DNA of 64,000 bases, taken from the NCBI RefSeq assembly GCF_016808095.1, contig NC_068975.1, positions 28,757,501-28,821,500 on the forward strand. The letters are read 5' to 3'. Positions 62,589-64,000 of the stretch are shown here, piece by piece; the stretch's first letter is position 1, and the number at the start of each line of letters is the position of its first letter. The notes under the pieces are model-generated. The model did not search any database and was not told where the DNA came from. It saw only the letters and a list, made by a program, of their open reading frames with translations. Source of the DNA: Vigna angularis (Eukaryota; Streptophyta; Magnoliopsida; Fabales; Fabaceae). Made by a program: the position numbers and the translations under genes.

Positions 62589-64000
62589 CACTAGTGCAGA
62601 ATTGGCTTTTAACGTCCCTCCATAAACATCTGTCCAAAAAAGCCCCAACGTAAATAATTGACCAGTGGCATATTCGTAAATAACTGAAACTCTAGACGTC
62701 CGTCTTAGGAGCGCGCGGACATCTATAATATTATAGACGTCCGTGGGAGGGGGGCGGACGTTCACTAATGCAGAATTGGCTCGTTTCAACTCCCCATGTC
62801 AGCCACGTGAACGTCCGTCCTGGGAGGGCGCGAACGTTTATAATATTATAGACGTCCGTCGGAGGGGGGCGGACGTTCACTAGTGCAGAATTGGCTCGTT
62901 TCAACTCCCCATGTCAGCCACGTGAACGTCCGTCCTGGGAGGGCGCGAACGTTTATAATATTATAGACGTTCGTGGGAGGGGGGCGGACGTTCACTAGTG
63001 CAGAATTGGCTCGTTTCAACTCCCCATGTCAGCCACGTGAACGTCCGTCCTGGGAGGGTGCGGACGTTTATAATATTATAGACGTCCGTGGGAGGGACGC
63101 GGACGTTCACTAGTGCAGAACACTGAACGTTTCAACTCCCCATGTCAGCCACTTGAACGTCCGTCCTGGGAGGGCGCGGATGTTTATAATATTATAGACG
63201 TCCGTGGGAGGGGGGCGGACGTTCACTAGTGCAGAATTGGCTCGTTTCAACTCCCCATGTCAGCCACTTGAACGTCCGTCCTGGGAGGGCGCAGACGTTT
63301 ATAATATTATAGATGTCTGTGGGAGGGGGGCGGATGTTCACTAGTGCAGAATTGGCTCGTTTCAACTCCCCATGTCAGCCACGTGAACGTCCGTCCTGGG
63401 AGGACGCGAACGTTTATAATATTATAGACGTCCGTGGGAGGGGGGCGGACGTTCACTAGGCTGAACACTGAACGTTTCAACTCCCCATGTCAGCCACTTG
63501 AACGTCCGTCCTGGGAGGGCGCGGTACGTCTGTGGGAGGGGGGCGGATGTTCACTAGGCTGAACACTGAACGTTTCAACTCCCCATGTCAGCCACTTGAA
63601 CGTCCGTCCTGGGAGGGGGGCGGACGTCTATAACAGTATTAATATTGTAAACGCGAACTCGCGAGCAGTTATGCTCGTCTTCCCCCCGCGAACGTTGTCT
63701 GCGCCATTGATTTTCCAGGTGCGTTTTCTCTCTTTTGGACCGTTTAAATTGACTTTCAATCCGATTACATTGCTATGTGATGAAATACCTTTGATTTGAA
63801 CCGATTAAAAATTATTTTCGGTACGTTTTTTTGCAGTGTCTTGCGTGTTCTTGGGCGAATTCTTTGACTGTTTTTGGGCTACGATTTATGTCGTTCCCTC
63901 CTCGATTTCCCTCCCTTTGACTGTTTTTGGGATACATTCGTAGGCCGTTCCGACAGTGCACAAACAGACGTCCAACCCCCCAGCCCTACCACTAACAATA
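62589..64000 (+). mobile_element. CACTA transposon, left end (runs off the window)
   Basis: CACTAGTGCAGAATTGGCT at 62589 is a classic CACTA-type (En/Spm) terminus. It is followed by about 1 kb of GC-rich subterminal repeats and then less repetitive DNA from about 63635. No transposase exon is identifiable in the part visible; short frames around 62541-62789 and 63596-63799 lie in the repeat array or its edge. The other end and the 3-bp target duplication lie outside the window. Confidence 0.88.
62763..63632 (+). repeat. 115-bp subterminal tandem array of the CACTA element
   Basis: Units beginning CACTA start at 62763, 62878, 62993, 63108, 63224, 63339, 63454 and 63552, so the period is 115-116 bp, with the unit that starts at 63454 cut to 98 bp. 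Most units include a copy of the terminus itself (CACTAGTGCAGAATTGGCT) and a palindromic core around TATAATATTATA flanked by ACGTCC/GGACGT-like words. Confidence 0.9.

Noticed and set aside
62700..63632. CRISPR-like regular repeats
   Set aside because: The units are contiguous 115-bp tandem repeats without unique spacers, in a plant CACTA transposon.

Overview
This window is nuclear DNA from a flowering plant. It is AT-rich, has spliced genes with GT-AG introns, and is packed with LTR retrotransposons, Mutator-like (MULE), hAT, Tourist-like and CACTA elements plus long (AT)n, (ATT)n and (CT)n microsatellites. The style of the two host genes and of the repeats fits a legume, most likely Vigna/Phaseolus-like; that is an inference from remembered families, not a database match.

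Only two host protein genes can be supported. At 1464-6591 (+) six exons encode prefoldin subunit 3 (195 aa), a housekeeping co-chaperone subunit. At 39106-40984 (+) three exons encode a group IIc WRKY transcription factor (357 aa) of the WRKY48/WRKY23 type, preceded by a 139-bp (CT)n tract. No tRNA, rRNA, CRISPR or operon-like structure was seen.

The rest is layered mobile DNA. 9553-10049 and 21680-22597 are two members of one hAT-like family. 11671-15997 is a complete but non-autonomous Sirevirus-like Copia element: two ~1.05-kb LTRs, target duplication ATGAT, tRNA-iMet-type primer site, a damaged gag, no pol, and purine tracts. Four LTRs look solo (24811-27210, 31933-33709, 44966-47354, 57888-60431); each has a 5-bp target duplication and they belong to two related families. 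A fifth, decayed copy lies at about 33957-35350. MULE-type elements with long terminal inverted repeats lie at 27981-29339, 50308-51283, 51569-52949 and 57349-60980, the first three with exact 9-bp target duplications; a fold-back relative is at 55954-56826. Decayed Copia coding remnants lie at 35431-36400 and 49628-54010, the latter split by two MULEs. A CACTA element enters at 62589 and runs off the window, carrying a 115-bp tandem array.

The most unusual signal is in the Copia element. It carries 20 near-identical palindromes (AATAATCGATTATC), always in pairs exactly 20 bp apart. Four pairs sit just upstream of the TATA box in each LTR and two pairs lie between the gag relic and the purine tracts. 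A second highlight is a three-level nest at 57336-61278 (solo LTR inside MULE inside Tourist-like MITE), in which every junction can be read from the sequence.
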